The notes under the pieces were generated by a model. That model saw nothing but the letters and a program-made list of their open reading frames with translations. It was not told the DNA's origin and did no database searches. A stretch of DNA of 64,000 nucleotides from Muribaculaceae bacterium (GTDB taxonomy: Bacteria > Bacteroidota > Bacteroidia > Bacteroidales > Muribaculaceae): assembly GCA_009775265.1 (NCBI GenBank), contig VSPG01000004.1, positions 1 to 64,000 of the forward strand, read 5' to 3'. The position numbers were made by a program, and so were the translations under genes. Positions 40,281 through 50,034 of this stretch are shown here, piece by piece (the stretch's first letter is position 1; every line of letters starts with the position of its first letter).

Positions 40281-42335
40281 GTGAAGGTCTGTATAACCGA
40301 GAAACCCAGTGTGGCACGCGACATCGCAGCCATACTCGGAGCTTCGCAGCGCCGCGACGGCTACTTCGAAGGCGGAGACTGGTGTGTCACCTGGACATTC
40401 GGCCACCTTTGCTGCCTGAAAGAGCCGCACGACTACAGCGCCCTGTGGAAGCCGTGGACTCTGAGCCGACTGCCTATGGTGCCCGATAAATTCGGGATAA
40501 AGCTCATCGACGTCGATAGCTACAAACGCCAGTTTGCAGTAATAAAAAGCCTGATAGAACGAGCCGACGAGGTAATCAACTGCGGTGATGCCGGACAGGA
40601 AGGAGAACTCATCCAGCGGTGGGTAATGCAGAAAGCCGACATCAAATGCCCCGTGAAACGTCTCTGGATTTCGTCCCTTACTGACGAAAGCATACGCGAA
40701 GGCTTCCAGTCGCTCGAACCGGCGGAAAAATTCGACAACCTCTATCTGGCCGGACTTTCGCGCGCAATAGGCGACTGGCTTTTGGGAATGAACGCCACAC
40801 GTCTGTATTCGCTGCGTTATGGCGGAGGCAACCGAAACATACTGAGCGTGGGGCGAGTACAGACCCCTACCCTCGCATTGATAGTTGAGCGCCAGCGCGA
40901 AATCGACAACTTCACACCAGAGGACTATTGGGAACTGCACACCGACTACCGCGGCGCCGACTTCTCTGCATCCTCCGGGCGATTTACCAATCACGAAAAA
41001 GCGAAAGACGCACTTGAAAAGGTAAAGCCTCTGCCCTTGGAAATTACATCCGTAAGCAAAAAAGCAGGCAGGGAGGCTCCTCCGAGACTTTTCGACCTCA
41101 CATCGCTTCAGGTAGAATGCAACCGGCGCTGGGGATGGACAGCAGACGACACCCTGAAACTCATTCAGAGTCTTTACGAAAAGAAGGTAACGACATATCC
41201 CCGTGTAGATACAACATACCTCAGCGAAGACATATACCCGAAAGTGCCGGACATACTGAAGCGCATGACGCCCTATGCCGCCATCACCGCCCCTGTACTC
41301 GGCGCCAAAATTCCAAAGAGCAAAAAGGTGTTCGACAACACCAAAGTGACGGACCACCACGCCATCATCCCCACAGGGCAGGCACCCTCCACACTTGTCG
41401 GGCTCGAACGGCAGCTTTACCACCTCATCGCTCTCCGCTTCATTGCCGCTTTCTATCCTGACTGCCGCTTCGAAGGCACGACTGTCGAAGCACGCGCCGG
41501 CGACACTGCATTCAAAGCCACTGGCAAAGTCATAGTGGAGCCCGGATGGAGAACCCTTTTCGCGTCAGACAAAAATGACAAAAACGCTGACTCCGGCGAA
41601 AGCGCCGACGATGCCGTGCTCCCCGCATTCACAAAAGGAGAAAGCGGCCCGCACGCGCCACGTCTGGCAAAAAAGACCACACAACCGCCGAAGCTTTACA
41701 CGGAAGGCACGCTGCTGCGGGCCATGGAAACAGCAGGAAAAACAGTTGATGACGACGAACTGCGCGACGCAATGAAAGAAAACGGCATAGGCCGTCCATC
41801 CACACGCGCAGCCATCATCGAGACCCTTTTCAAGCGAGGATACATAGAGCGGCGACGCAAATCAATAGCACCTACTCCCGCCGGAGTAGACCTCATAGCG
41901 ACAATACGCGACGAACTGCTCAAGAGCGCGAAGCTGACAGGACTCTGGGAAAACAAGCTCAGAAGAATCGAACGCGGCGATTATTCTCCTGCCGAATTCA
42001 TCGGTGAACTCAAGGAAATGATTACCCGCATTGTCCAGGAAGTGATGAACGACAACAGCGGCCATCGCATTAACGTAGAACAGGAAAAACCGGGTGCAAA
42101 AAACACAAAATCCACAAAAAAAGCGCCATCGGACAAGCCCAAAGCTCCAAGAAAAAAGCCGATCAAGAGCCTTGATGAAATCACATGCCCGGAATGCGGA
42201 AAAGGACACATTCTGCGCGGGCGGGCGGCCTACGGGTGCAGCCGATTTGCCGACGGATGCTCTTTCCGCCTTCCTTTCGACAAATATCCCGCCGACCTCA
42301 CGCCTGCGCAACTCGCACGCAAAATAAAAAAATAA
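40281..42335 (+). CDS. topB: DNA topoisomerase III
   Basis: TopB (684 residues) relaxes and decatenates DNA. It starts at GTG 40281 (VKVCITEKPSVARDIA), which aligns with the TOPRIM start; the Glu is residue 7. The TOPRIM acidic loop reads GDAGQEGELI, a variant also seen in plasmid-type TopB where the second Asp is replaced. The catalytic Tyr306 lies in TYPRVDTTYL, and SVGRVQTPTLALI is conserved. A C-terminal linker rich in Lys and a four-Cys zinc-binding segment (CPECGKGHILRGRAAYGC) follow. It starts one base after the mazG stop, so the operon is dsbD-mazG-topB. Confidence 0.93.
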   Translation: MKVCITEKPSVARDIAAILGASQRRDGYFEGGDWCVTWTFGHLCCLKEPHDYSALWKPWTLSRLPMVPDKFGIKLIDVDSYKRQFAVIKSLIERADEVINCGDAGQEGELIQRWVMQKADIKCPVKRLWISSLTDESIREGFQSLEPAEKFDNLYLAGLSRAIGDWLLGMNATRLYSLRYGGGNRNILSVGRVQTPTLALIVERQREIDNFTPEDYWELHTDYRGADFSASSGRFTNHEKAKDALEKVKPLPLEITSVSKKAGREAPPRLFDLTSLQVECNRRWGWTADDTLKLIQSLYEKKVTTYPRVDTTYLSEDIYPKVPDILKRMTPYAAITAPVLGAKIPKSKKVFDNTKVTDHHAIIPTGQAPSTLVGLERQLYHLIALRFIAAFYPDCRFEGTTVEARAGDTAFKATGKVIVEPGWRTLFASDKNDKNADSGESADDAVLPAFTKGESGPHAPRLAKKTTQPPKLYTEGTLLRAMETAGKTVDDDELRDAMKENGIGRPSTRAAIIETLFKRGYIERRRKSIAPTPAGVDLIATIRDELLKSAKLTGLWENKLRRIERGDYSPAEFIGELKEMITRIVQEVMNDNSGHRINVEQEKPGAKNTKSTKKAPSDKPKAPRKKPIKSLDEITCPECGKGHILRGRAAYGCSRFADGCSFRLPFDKYPADLTPAQLARKIKK

Positions 42336-42343
42336 CCGCAAAG

Positions 42344-42517
42344 ATGGATTGGCAGCTTATTATAGTCATTCTCATAATCATAGCCGCAGTTGTCCGCACG
42401 GCAGTAGCTGTTGTGCGTCGTTTCCGCAACCGTTCATCGTCATGTTCATGCGGATGCGACGACTGCGCGTTGTCAGGCTCTTGCAAGTCTTTCACAAAAA
42501 AGAAAAAACTGTTTTGA
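42344..42517 (+). CDS. Small Cys-rich single-span membrane protein (FeoB-associated type)
   Basis: The 57-residue protein is one hydrophobic helix (DWQLIIVILIIIAAVVRTAV) followed by a basic segment and a Cys cluster (CSCGCDDCALSGSC), ending in KKKK. It matches the FeoB-associated Cys-rich membrane protein pattern. In most genomes it lies beside feoB; here no feoB is seen, so its link to iron is unproven. It starts 8 bases after topB and overlaps the dipeptidase start. Confidence 0.75.
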   Translation: MDWQLIIVILIIIAAVVRTAVAVVRRFRNRSSSCSCGCDDCALSGSCKSFTKKKKLF

Positions 42518-43176
42518 GATTTCTTGCGATATTTGTCCTGCTTGCGGCATTGTCCGCCCATGGAGGCGGCAGAATCGAAAAACGGCTTGCCGCGGCAGGA
42601 TATATAGACGTGCAGCAGGCTGTTCCGGGATTGATGGTGGAACTGATGTACGCACGGCCCGACAATTTCACTGGCATCGTGCTATACGACAGCACCGAAC
42701 GGGCATTTCTGCACCCCGATGCCGCACGCGCACTCTCCCGGGCCGGCCGGCTGCTTGCTAAAGAAGCCCCGGGCCTGCGCCTGCTTGTCAAGGACGCAGC
42801 ACGCCCGGTGAGTGTGCAACGTAAAATGTTCAATGCAGTTCGGGGTACACCCAAAGCCCGCTATGTAGCAAATCCTGCAAGAGGAGGAGGCGTACACAAT
42901 TTCGGTCTCGCCGTAGACATCACCCTCTGCGACAGCCTTGGCAATGAACTCTCAATGGGCACACCGGTGGACCATCTCGGCTATGAATCCAATATCACGG
43001 CAGAACAGACACTGCTGAAACGCGGAATCATCACGGCACAAGAATTGACGCTCCGTCGCCTTCTACGCAGCGTCATGACCCGTGCCGGATTCAAAACAAT
43101 TCGCAGCGAATGGTGGCACTTCGAACTTGTACGCCGAGCCGATGCCCGACAGCGTTATAAACTGATAGATTTCTGA
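42514..43176 (+). CDS. D-alanyl-D-alanine dipeptidase (VanX/DdpX-like)
   Basis: The protein has 220 residues from a TTG start at 42514 that overlaps the previous stop codon and begins a signal-peptide-like MRFLAIFVLLAALSA. Zinc ligands fit the family: His128 and Asp135 in HNFGLAVDI, and Glu199/His202 in EWWHFE. The Arg needed for the transition state is in KDAARPVSVQR. The enzyme cleaves D-Ala-D-Ala or similar D,D-dipeptides; in this phylum it is a cell-wall recycling enzyme, and vancomycin resistance would require vanH and vanA, which are absent. An ATG lies upstream in the same frame but would add a basic stretch before the signal peptide. Confidence 0.82.
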   Translation: MRFLAIFVLLAALSAHGGGRIEKRLAAAGYIDVQQAVPGLMVELMYARPDNFTGIVLYDSTERAFLHPDAARALSRAGRLLAKEAPGLRLLVKDAARPVSVQRKMFNAVRGTPKARYVANPARGGGVHNFGLAVDITLCDSLGNELSMGTPVDHLGYESNITAEQTLLKRGIITAQELTLRRLLRSVMTRAGFKTIRSEWWHFELVRRADARQRYKLIDF

Positions 43177-43258
43177 ATGGCAAAAATCCAACATTTTCAG
43201 CTTCGCACCATTGCAGGGATTTAATAAAGGTTAAATACACAAATTTTTGCCATTGAAA

Positions 43259-43291
43259 TTTGTACAAATCGGAATCACTGCATAAATTTGC
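43259..43291 (+). promoter_or_regulatory. Promoter upstream of the glycosyltransferase leader
   Basis: TTTG at 43259-43262 and TAAATTTGC at 43283-43291 are separated by 20 bases. Transcription would start near 43298, about 100 bases before the gene. Confidence 0.75.
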
Positions 43292-43327
43292 AGCGTGTTT
43301 TCATGGTATAGATTTAAGGTTAACTGG

Positions 43328-43358
43328 ATTGGTAGTCGCGAGACTATCAATTTTTTTT
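43328..43358 (+). terminator. Terminator inside the glycosyltransferase leader
   Basis: ATTGGTAGTC pairs with GACTATCAAT around GCGA (10 bp) and eight T residues follow. It lies about 30 bases after the predicted start and 40 bases before the start codon of the GT2 gene, so it could end transcription early. Confidence 0.75.
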
Positions 43359-43399
43359 GTAATTTAGAACTCGGATAGTTTGTCTAAAAATTACAATAA

Positions 43400-44410
43400 A
43401 TGCAAGAATACACATCACCTTTGGTAAGTGTCATAATCCCCGCATATAACGCCGGGCGGTACATTGCCGAAAGCGTAGGCTCCGTGTTGAAACAGACTTA
43501 TGCCGAAGTGGAAGTTGTATGCTTTAATGACGCGTCTTCCGACAACACGCTCGAGAAGCTTAAAGAACTTGCCGAGTCAGACAAGCGCATACGCATAATC
43601 GACTCGAAAGTGAACATAAAACAAGGTGGCGGACGCAACCGCGCACTGCTTGCCGCACGCGGGGAATATGTGATGTTTCTTGACGCAGACGATTCTCTTG
43701 CCCCCGACGCCGTAGAGACTTGCATCGGTTTTGCCTTGAGAAAAGGCGCCGACATGGTTATGTTCGACTACGAGCGCAATTCACCATCTACAGGACATAA
43801 AGAACCCGTGTGCCAGCTCGGCAAAGACGCGGCGTATCTTGGCGGCGATGAACTGCGTCTACGCATAATCAGCCGCACTTCGCCGGTGTGGTCGGCGATG
43901 TACAAGCGTTCCAATTTATTGGACAACAAACTGTTTTTCCCGGAGAGAGTGTTCTATGAGGACAATGCCGTGGCCATGGCCATGCAGCTTTCCGCTCTCA
44001 ACCCCTGCAAAATAAACAGGAATCTGTATCTGTACAGGGTAGACAACATTTCAGTATCCCGATCGGCCGACAACTATCGTTTTTTCGACCGCCTCGAGTC
44101 TGCAAAAATATTAATGGAACACCTCAAGCGTCTCGGGATTTACGACAAATATGCCGACGAACTCGATTTCGTATTCCTGAACCAGTACTATATCCACAGC
44201 ATATTCGGATGCGTCTACCGCTTCAGTAAAGTGCCTATGCTGCGCCACCGCTACATATGCAAGACCGTAAGGCGATATGTCAGACACCCGGCAGAAAATC
44301 CGCAATACCGTGCATTGCCATTGAAAATGCGCCTCAAAATCGAATTACACGCACGTTTTCCGCGCACCATGAAAACCATTTCCAATATCAAGCACACACT
44401 GCTACGATAG
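43400..44410 (+). CDS. Glycosyltransferase family 2
   Basis: The 336-residue GT-A enzyme transfers a sugar from a nucleotide-sugar, likely for surface polysaccharide or glycan. Features are the SVIIPAYNAGRYIAESVGSV start, nucleotide-binding NDASSDNT, and the metal-binding DxD in FLDADDSLAPDA (about 92-103). The C-terminal half has the FYEDNAVAMAMQL segment with the probable catalytic base in ED. No transmembrane span is seen, so it is cytoplasmic or peripheral. It is monocistronic and its end overlaps queA by 9 bases in convergent orientation. The leader carries an intrinsic terminator. Confidence 0.88.
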   Translation: MQEYTSPLVSVIIPAYNAGRYIAESVGSVLKQTYAEVEVVCFNDASSDNTLEKLKELAESDKRIRIIDSKVNIKQGGGRNRALLAARGEYVMFLDADDSLAPDAVETCIGFALRKGADMVMFDYERNSPSTGHKEPVCQLGKDAAYLGGDELRLRIISRTSPVWSAMYKRSNLLDNKLFFPERVFYEDNAVAMAMQLSALNPCKINRNLYLYRVDNISVSRSADNYRFFDRLESAKILMEHLKRLGIYDKYADELDFVFLNQYYIHSIFGCVYRFSKVPMLRHRYICKTVRRYVRHPAENPQYRALPLKMRLKIELHARFPRTMKTISNIKHTLLR

Positions 44411-45610
44411 CAGAAGGCATGCGTCGCCGTAGCTCAGAAAGCGATAAGGCACCGACAGGGCATGGTCATACATACGGCGCCATTCATCGCCCATAAATGC
44501 AGAAACGAGCAGCAGCAACGTCGACTGCGGCTGATGAAAATTCGTAACCATGCCGCTTACCACCCGATAGCTGTACCCGGGGGCTATTATTATCCTTGTT
44601 GACGCCGTAAGCACGCTATCCCCTGCGCCGTCAAGATGCCGCAGTATGAAATTTAGCGCATCGGCTACCGGCAATCGGGGATGCGCGTCCGAATAAGCAT
44701 ACCATTGCGGCACTTCTCCGTTCCACAGACCCTGCGACATCAGGCATCCTATATGGTAAAGGCTTTCAAGCGTGCGCACAGAAGTCGTACCGACGGCTAT
44801 GACACGGCGCTTTGTATCGGCAAGTGCCTCTATCACTTCGCGCTCAACCGCAATGAATTCTCCGTGCATCTCGTGTGCGCCTACTTCTTCGCTTTTCACA
44901 GGCTGAAACGTACCGGCGCCCACATGCAGCGTCACCTCCAGGCGAGGAATGCCACGGGCGGCAATATCGTCGAGCACTCTGTCGGTAAAATGCAGTCCGG
45001 CAGTCGGGGCCGCCACCGAACCGTCAATGTGGCTGAACACCGTCTGATAATCCACACTATCGCTTGCCTCGGTCGCACGGTTTAGATATGGCGGAATCGG
45101 AATCTCGCCTATCGCACCTATTATGCGGGCAAAGGTAAGACGGGACTCATCCCAAGAAAAACGCACGGCCGAAGAATTGTCGTCCCGCGACACGCGTTCG
45201 GCGCATAAAGTAGCATTCAATCCGTCTATTTCCAGTTTCATACGCAACATTCCCTGCTTCCAGCGCTTGCTGTTGCCCACGAAGCATTTCCACACACAAG
45301 TGTCTGTAGAAGCAAACGCCTGCGCGTAATCTGCCGGAGCCACCGGCTCCAGACAAAATATTTCAATCAGCGCTCCGCTTTCTTTATTCATACGCAGGCG
45401 CGCGTTGATTACGCGGGTATTGTTATAAACCAAAAGACTGTCGTCGGGAAGCAGCGACGGGAGTTCGCCGAAAACACAATCGTCCAGTTGGCCGTCAGGG
45501 CGGCGCACAAGAAGCCGGCAGGCATCACGGCAGGCAAGCGGATGCTTGGCTATCAGTTCGTCGGGCAGCGGATAATTATAGTCGGAAATATGGATTTCTT
45601 TAGGATTCAT
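44402..45610 (-). CDS. queA: tRNA queuosine synthesis enzyme QueA
   Basis: QueA (402 residues) transfers and isomerises ribose from S-adenosylmethionine to preQ1 on tRNA. It contains LLVYNNTRVINARLRM, AAPTAGLHFTD, LHVGAGTFQPVKSEEV, HGEFI and NFHQPQSTLLLLVSAF. Compared with E. coli (356 residues) it has extra material near 95-140, which I recall is usual in Bacteroidota. It follows the helicase gene with a 36-base gap and may be cotranscribed. Confidence 0.95.
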   Translation of the reverse strand: MNPKEIHISDYNYPLPDELIAKHPLACRDACRLLVRRPDGQLDDCVFGELPSLLPDDSLLVYNNTRVINARLRMNKESGALIEIFCLEPVAPADYAQAFASTDTCVWKCFVGNSKRWKQGMLRMKLEIDGLNATLCAERVSRDDNSSAVRFSWDESRLTFARIIGAIGEIPIPPYLNRATEASDSVDYQTVFSHIDGSVAAPTAGLHFTDRVLDDIAARGIPRLEVTLHVGAGTFQPVKSEEVGAHEMHGEFIAVEREVIEALADTKRRVIAVGTTSVRTLESLYHIGCLMSQGLWNGEVPQWYAYSDAHPRLPVADALNFILRHLDGAGDSVLTASTRIIIAPGYSYRVVSGMVTNFHQPQSTLLLLVSAFMGDEWRRMYDHALSVPYRFLSYGDACLLLS

Positions 45611-45646
45611 GATGCAAAATTACTCATTTTCCGGCTACGCGGCAAA

Positions 45647-47725
45647 TCATCGGCGACTCATCTCCCTCGCAGCCATGCGCATGGTCGTGGCCGTGTCGAC
45701 GTGGGTGAAAAGACTCGACACGGCATCAACAGCCTCCACGGGCGATTCTCCGGAAAATACGGCAAGACGCTTGCGTGCGCGCGAGAACGCTACATAAAAA
45801 ATGCGGGCTCTGTCCAGCCGCGAGCCTCTGAAGCTGTTTGCATTGTACACAATCACATTATCCATTTCAAGGCCTTTGGCTTTATGAACTGTCATTACAC
45901 TGAGGCGCTCGGACACCCCGCAGTTGAAGATGTCGGCTTCGTTAAAGCTGTATAATTCATGAAGATGTGCCGAAAGTTGATGACGCAGGCAAGGCTCAGT
46001 CACGCTGTCGCCGACAACAGAAACCAGCAGCCCGCGCACCGCATCCCATCGTGGAATACGTTCGATGAAACCGTTCACAAGCATCTCACGATAACAATAA
46101 TCAAGTTCCGACGACAAAGTATTGCCATGACCGGACAGGGTGTTTTCAAGCATCTGCTGCGTGTGATGGTACAACGCCCCATATCGTTCTTGAAGCCGTT
46201 TGCACAGATTCACACACCACTGCTCCGATGCAAGTGTCTTCTGAGACTCCAGTTTTGAATGAATGACAGGCGACAGGTAGGAAAGCAGAGCATCTTCACT
46301 ACCGAACACTTCCAACAGATGGCGCGCTCTGCCCTTTCGCCGGCCGGGCAAGAGCATGGCTGCAAGCTGCATAATCTGACTATTGGACAAAACATAATTT
46401 CCTGCCAATGCCTCTGCACCACACTGCACCAATGTCTTTCCATCGTAGCTTAAAAGGTCGGCAGGGGTCATCGAAACTTCCGCCAGCAGCCTTACATATT
46501 CCTCAGCGTCGGCCATACGTCGCACGCAGCCTGTCTGATAAAGCATCCTCACCCAATCGGCAGACCTCGATGGATTCAATGCCACAGCCATATGAGCCAT
46601 CAATGCCTTGAACGGAACCTGCCGGAAACAATCCCGCACCCCTACGGCAATATGGGGCAATCCTGCTTCCTCGAGCAGACGATGCACTTCGGCCAGTTCC
46701 GCATTCGTACGCACCAAAACAGCGGTGGTCTCCTCGGGATATTTCTCTGCGAATCTCCGTGCGAGCGCGACAGACGCATATTTCTGCGCATCCCCCGAAG
46801 CATGGAGCATAAGCAAAGAATCCGCATCTCTGACGCATTCTTTATCCGGCTCGGGCAAAAAATCAAGGTCCACATTAAGCTGGTTTACGGCCAGCCAATT
46901 GCATAGTTCTACAAGGCAAGGAGCAGATCGATAGTTGCGGCGCAACTGCATTATGCGCCCTGCGCATAGCCTTTTGACGGAAGAAAGCGCCGCCGCACCG
47001 GCCCCGATAAATTCGAATATTGCCTGCCGCTCATCACCGAGATACAGCAATGTGGCATCCGGCGCCGGAGCAAGCATACGCACTATCGCAAGCTGCAGAG
47101 GCGTCAAATCCTGCACTTCGTCTACCTGCACCCACGAATATCCGGCAACACTCCCCGCTCTGAGCGCATCATAAGCCCACAAAAGACAATCATCAAAGTC
47201 CATAAGGCCATTGGCCCTCTTATGACGCTCGTAAGCCTCGGCGCATTCGACATGGCGTTCAGTGGGCGAAAACCATAGTTTTCTGTACAATGTATCCGGA
47301 TATTCGTTTGCTTTCATGTACATGTACACGGCTGTAGCCTGCACCTCACTTAGCCATGTAGCAGACACCGATGGCATGATTCGGCCGATGCATTCGGCCG
47401 AATCATCCTCGTCTATAATTGCAGTGTCGCCGGAAATCAGTCCGTTTTCACGCAGAAAAAGGATACAGAACCGATGGATATTTCCGACGTAAAGCCCCTC
47501 GGGCACCTCGCCCAATCTTTCAGATATGCGTTCCCGCATGCCCCGCGCCGAGCGGTTTGTGAATGTGAGACACAGCATGCGTCTGAAATCCGTGCCATAC
47601 TTCTCACGTTCATATGCCACGCGTTCGGCAAGAATATATGTTTTTCCACAGCCCGGGCCGGCAAGCACCAGGGCCGGCGAGCCCCGATGCCCGACAACAG
47701 CCCTTTGCTGCGAATCAAATTTCAT
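45647..47725 (-). CDS. UvrD/PcrA-like superfamily 1 DNA helicase
   Basis: The 692-residue protein has the SF1A motifs: motif I GPGCGKTYIL (about 23-32), motif Ia TFTNRSARGM, motif II VDEVQDLTPL (DEVQD instead of the usual DEAQD), motif III GDERQAIFEFIGA, motif IV region RRNYRSA, motif V TVHKAKGLEMDNV, motif VI YVAFSRARKRLAV. It lacks the C-terminal nuclease of RecB types and is smaller than PcrA. DNA unwinding in repair is likely; the precise pathway is unknown. Its ATG overlaps the stop of the GH31 gene (ATGA). Confidence 0.85.
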   Translation of the reverse strand: MKFDSQQRAVVGHRGSPALVLAGPGCGKTYILAERVAYEREKYGTDFRRMLCLTFTNRSARGMRERISERLGEVPEGLYVGNIHRFCILFLRENGLISGDTAIIDEDDSAECIGRIMPSVSATWLSEVQATAVYMYMKANEYPDTLYRKLWFSPTERHVECAEAYERHKRANGLMDFDDCLLWAYDALRAGSVAGYSWVQVDEVQDLTPLQLAIVRMLAPAPDATLLYLGDERQAIFEFIGAGAAALSSVKRLCAGRIMQLRRNYRSAPCLVELCNWLAVNQLNVDLDFLPEPDKECVRDADSLLMLHASGDAQKYASVALARRFAEKYPEETTAVLVRTNAELAEVHRLLEEAGLPHIAVGVRDCFRQVPFKALMAHMAVALNPSRSADWVRMLYQTGCVRRMADAEEYVRLLAEVSMTPADLLSYDGKTLVQCGAEALAGNYVLSNSQIMQLAAMLLPGRRKGRARHLLEVFGSEDALLSYLSPVIHSKLESQKTLASEQWCVNLCKRLQERYGALYHHTQQMLENTLSGHGNTLSSELDYCYREMLVNGFIERIPRWDAVRGLLVSVVGDSVTEPCLRHQLSAHLHELYSFNEADIFNCGVSERLSVMTVHKAKGLEMDNVIVYNANSFRGSRLDRARIFYVAFSRARKRLAVFSGESPVEAVDAVSSLFTHVDTATTMRMAAREMSRR

Positions 47726-50034
47726 TTCTTACTGACTTCAGGACGAACCAACTTGCGATTTACATCACCCTTACGTGCCGAGCCGTAAAAACGCCATTCA
47801 ATATTGTCCCAGTCAATTTCGCCGGTGTGCTGAGCTACTTTGGCATGAGGCAAAGCCGCGCCGTCGCGCACCATTATCACACACTGCACAGGACCGTCGG
47901 CTTTTATCTTCCGCCATCCGGGGGCATACTCGCGCCCGGTCTGGTAATCATACCATGGTTTGTCTCCGGGCAAATACACGCTGCGTTCAAATCCCTCCTC
48001 AAAAAGCGGGGCAACAAGCATCTGGGAGCCGAACATATACTGGTCTTCTATCTCCCAAACTCCGGGGTCGTCAGGGAATTCCAGAAGCAGGGCACGGAAC
48101 ATCGGCCACCCGTTTGCCGCGCTCTCCGCACTCTCTGTGTACACATACGGCATCAACGCGTACTTCATCTCCGCACAACGGCGGAAATAGTCGGTAAACG
48201 ATTTGTTTTCATAAAGCCATGGTTCGGTAGGAGGTGCGCCATGTGCACGGGTGTGGGACGTTAGGAATCCCATAGGAAGCCAACGGCGATACAGACTTTC
48301 CGGAGTAGATGTGACAAAACCGCCCATATCATGGCTCCAGAACGGGAATCCCGAAAGGCCGAGCGAAAGGCCGGCGCGTATCGTGCCCTGCATGCCCGTG
48401 TTGGTCGTAGCAGCATCGCCGCCCCAATGGAGCGGATAGCGCTGACTGCCGGCCCAAGCCGAACGTGCCCATATGATATTTTCGCCGCTCACTTCGCGGG
48501 TGGCATCGGCTACGGCTTTGTTGTAGCGCAAAGGATAAAGGTTGTGCTCATACCATCCGCTGCGGCCGTTGGCATACACGGCTTCAATAGGCGCGGCTTC
48601 TCCGAAATCCACCTTTATGGCACCTACGCCCATGCCGATAAGACGTTTGATTTTATCCTGATACCACTCTACGGCGGCAGGGTTTGTGAAATCAAGCACT
48701 GCGTCCTCATAGGGCAGAGTACCGCGCCCGTTGCGCACGGCAAGACCTTTGTCGGCAAGTTCGCGGAAGTACTTATTTCTGGGCACGAAATATGGCAGCT
48801 GCCACAACGAAATGCGGAATCCGCGGTCTCGGAGGTCTGCCACCATCTTGGTTGCATCGGAAAAACGTTCCGGAGAGAATTCATAGTCGCATTGCCAGTC
48901 CACATCAAACCATCCTGTATCGAAATGAATCACATCCGCAGGAATCCTGTTGCGGCGCAGTTGCTCCGCAACATCACGGCCCTCCTGCTCGGTAAAGTAG
49001 CTGATTCGGCTCATCCATGTGCCGAAACTCCAGAGAGGCGGCATGTCCGGGCGCCCCGTGAGTGCCGTGTATTCGCTCAGTATATCCTTTGGCTCGCCAA
49101 GGAAAATGAAAAAGTCCATATCCTCGTCAGCCATGAAAATCTTGTTGGCTCCTATATAGCTGTGCCCCATGTCCATGGTGACGGGAGCAGAGGTGTGCAT
49201 GAACATGCCGTAGCCTTTGCTGCTGAACCAAAAAGGAATGGGCTTGTACATGTCACGCCCTTCAGGACCCTGAGGGTCTGTCACAAAAATATTCAGTTTC
49301 TGTCCAACTTTGTTCAGAGCGGTGGGGCTCTCTCCGCAGCCATATATCTTTTCGCCGGGAACAAGCGAGAACACGGGATTGATGCTGCGCGAATTATCGC
49401 TGCCGCGCTTTATGAAACTGAAAGGCGGCACTTTTATCTGTGTGCTGTCATTGTCGCTCCAGGCGCGTGTCTGCGTGAGCACACGGCCATCGGCATCTTT
49501 AAGCACCAGACGCCATGGCGAAGACCGAATCTCAAAAGAGCCATGAGGCGAAGTATACACTACATCGTTTCCTCTGCGCGAGATTTTCCACGAGTAGTGG
49601 TGCGATACAGGTTCCGCGACAAGCATCACCTCATCGCCTTGCGGAGGCAGTACATCCGACGTATGCATCCGCACACGCAACGTACGCTCGTTCACAGGCG
49701 TCACGCTTATGCCCAATTGCGGATTCTGCGGATAGGCTGTGTTCGGGAAGTCGAGCGACTGCAGAGGCTGATGCAGATAAGTATTGGCGTTAAAAGCCTG
49801 GCGTGGCATCAGCTGTTGGCGTTTCCATTCCACATGCCCCTCACCGGTGGCCGTATCAAAATCCACAAGGCTGTCGGCAAAGAAGTAGGTGTTGCTAAGG
49901 TCAAGAAAATCCTCGCTGATGTCCTTCGGCATCGACAACAGGTAGGCCGCCCCTCCCACCGAGCGTGTCTCCGCTACCGCCGTGGCCATGGACGACATAG
50001 CGAGTGTTGCAATTACGATTCTTTTAAGTTTCAT
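47722..50034 (-). CDS. Secreted glycoside hydrolase family 31 enzyme
   Basis: The 770-residue protein has a signal peptide (first ~22 residues) and the GH31 pattern: an N-terminal beta domain, a barrel with the KVDFGEAAP segment carrying nucleophile Asp476, and acid/base Asp540 in WGGDAATT, 64 residues later (66 in YicI). FHFDTGWFDVDW-like IHFDTGWFDVDW and WSFGTWMSR are typical. Family members are alpha-glucosidases or alpha-xylosidases; the choice is not clear from sequence. The upstream small lipoprotein gene (35-base gap) and the overlapping helicase gene suggest one transcript. Confidence 0.9.
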   Translation of the reverse strand: MKLKRIVIATLAMSSMATAVAETRSVGGAAYLLSMPKDISEDFLDLSNTYFFADSLVDFDTATGEGHVEWKRQQLMPRQAFNANTYLHQPLQSLDFPNTAYPQNPQLGISVTPVNERTLRVRMHTSDVLPPQGDEVMLVAEPVSHHYSWKISRRGNDVVYTSPHGSFEIRSSPWRLVLKDADGRVLTQTRAWSDNDSTQIKVPPFSFIKRGSDNSRSINPVFSLVPGEKIYGCGESPTALNKVGQKLNIFVTDPQGPEGRDMYKPIPFWFSSKGYGMFMHTSAPVTMDMGHSYIGANKIFMADEDMDFFIFLGEPKDILSEYTALTGRPDMPPLWSFGTWMSRISYFTEQEGRDVAEQLRRNRIPADVIHFDTGWFDVDWQCDYEFSPERFSDATKMVADLRDRGFRISLWQLPYFVPRNKYFRELADKGLAVRNGRGTLPYEDAVLDFTNPAAVEWYQDKIKRLIGMGVGAIKVDFGEAAPIEAVYANGRSGWYEHNLYPLRYNKAVADATREVSGENIIWARSAWAGSQRYPLHWGGDAATTNTGMQGTIRAGLSLGLSGFPFWSHDMGGFVTSTPESLYRRWLPMGFLTSHTRAHGAPPTEPWLYENKSFTDYFRRCAEMKYALMPYVYTESAESAANGWPMFRALLLEFPDDPGVWEIEDQYMFGSQMLVAPLFEEGFERSVYLPGDKPWYDYQTGREYAPGWRKIKADGPVQCVIMVRDGAALPHAKVAQHTGEIDWDNIEWRFYGSARKGDVNRKLVRPEVSKK

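Noticed and set aside
40191..41423. 410-codon minus-strand open frame inside topB
   Set aside because: Overlaps the TOPRIM and catalytic regions of topB, which carry all motifs. No independent support.
42514..43176. Vancomycin resistance gene vanX
   Set aside because: Only the dipeptidase is present, with no vanH, vanA or two-component regulator; a cell-wall recycling enzyme is the simpler reading.
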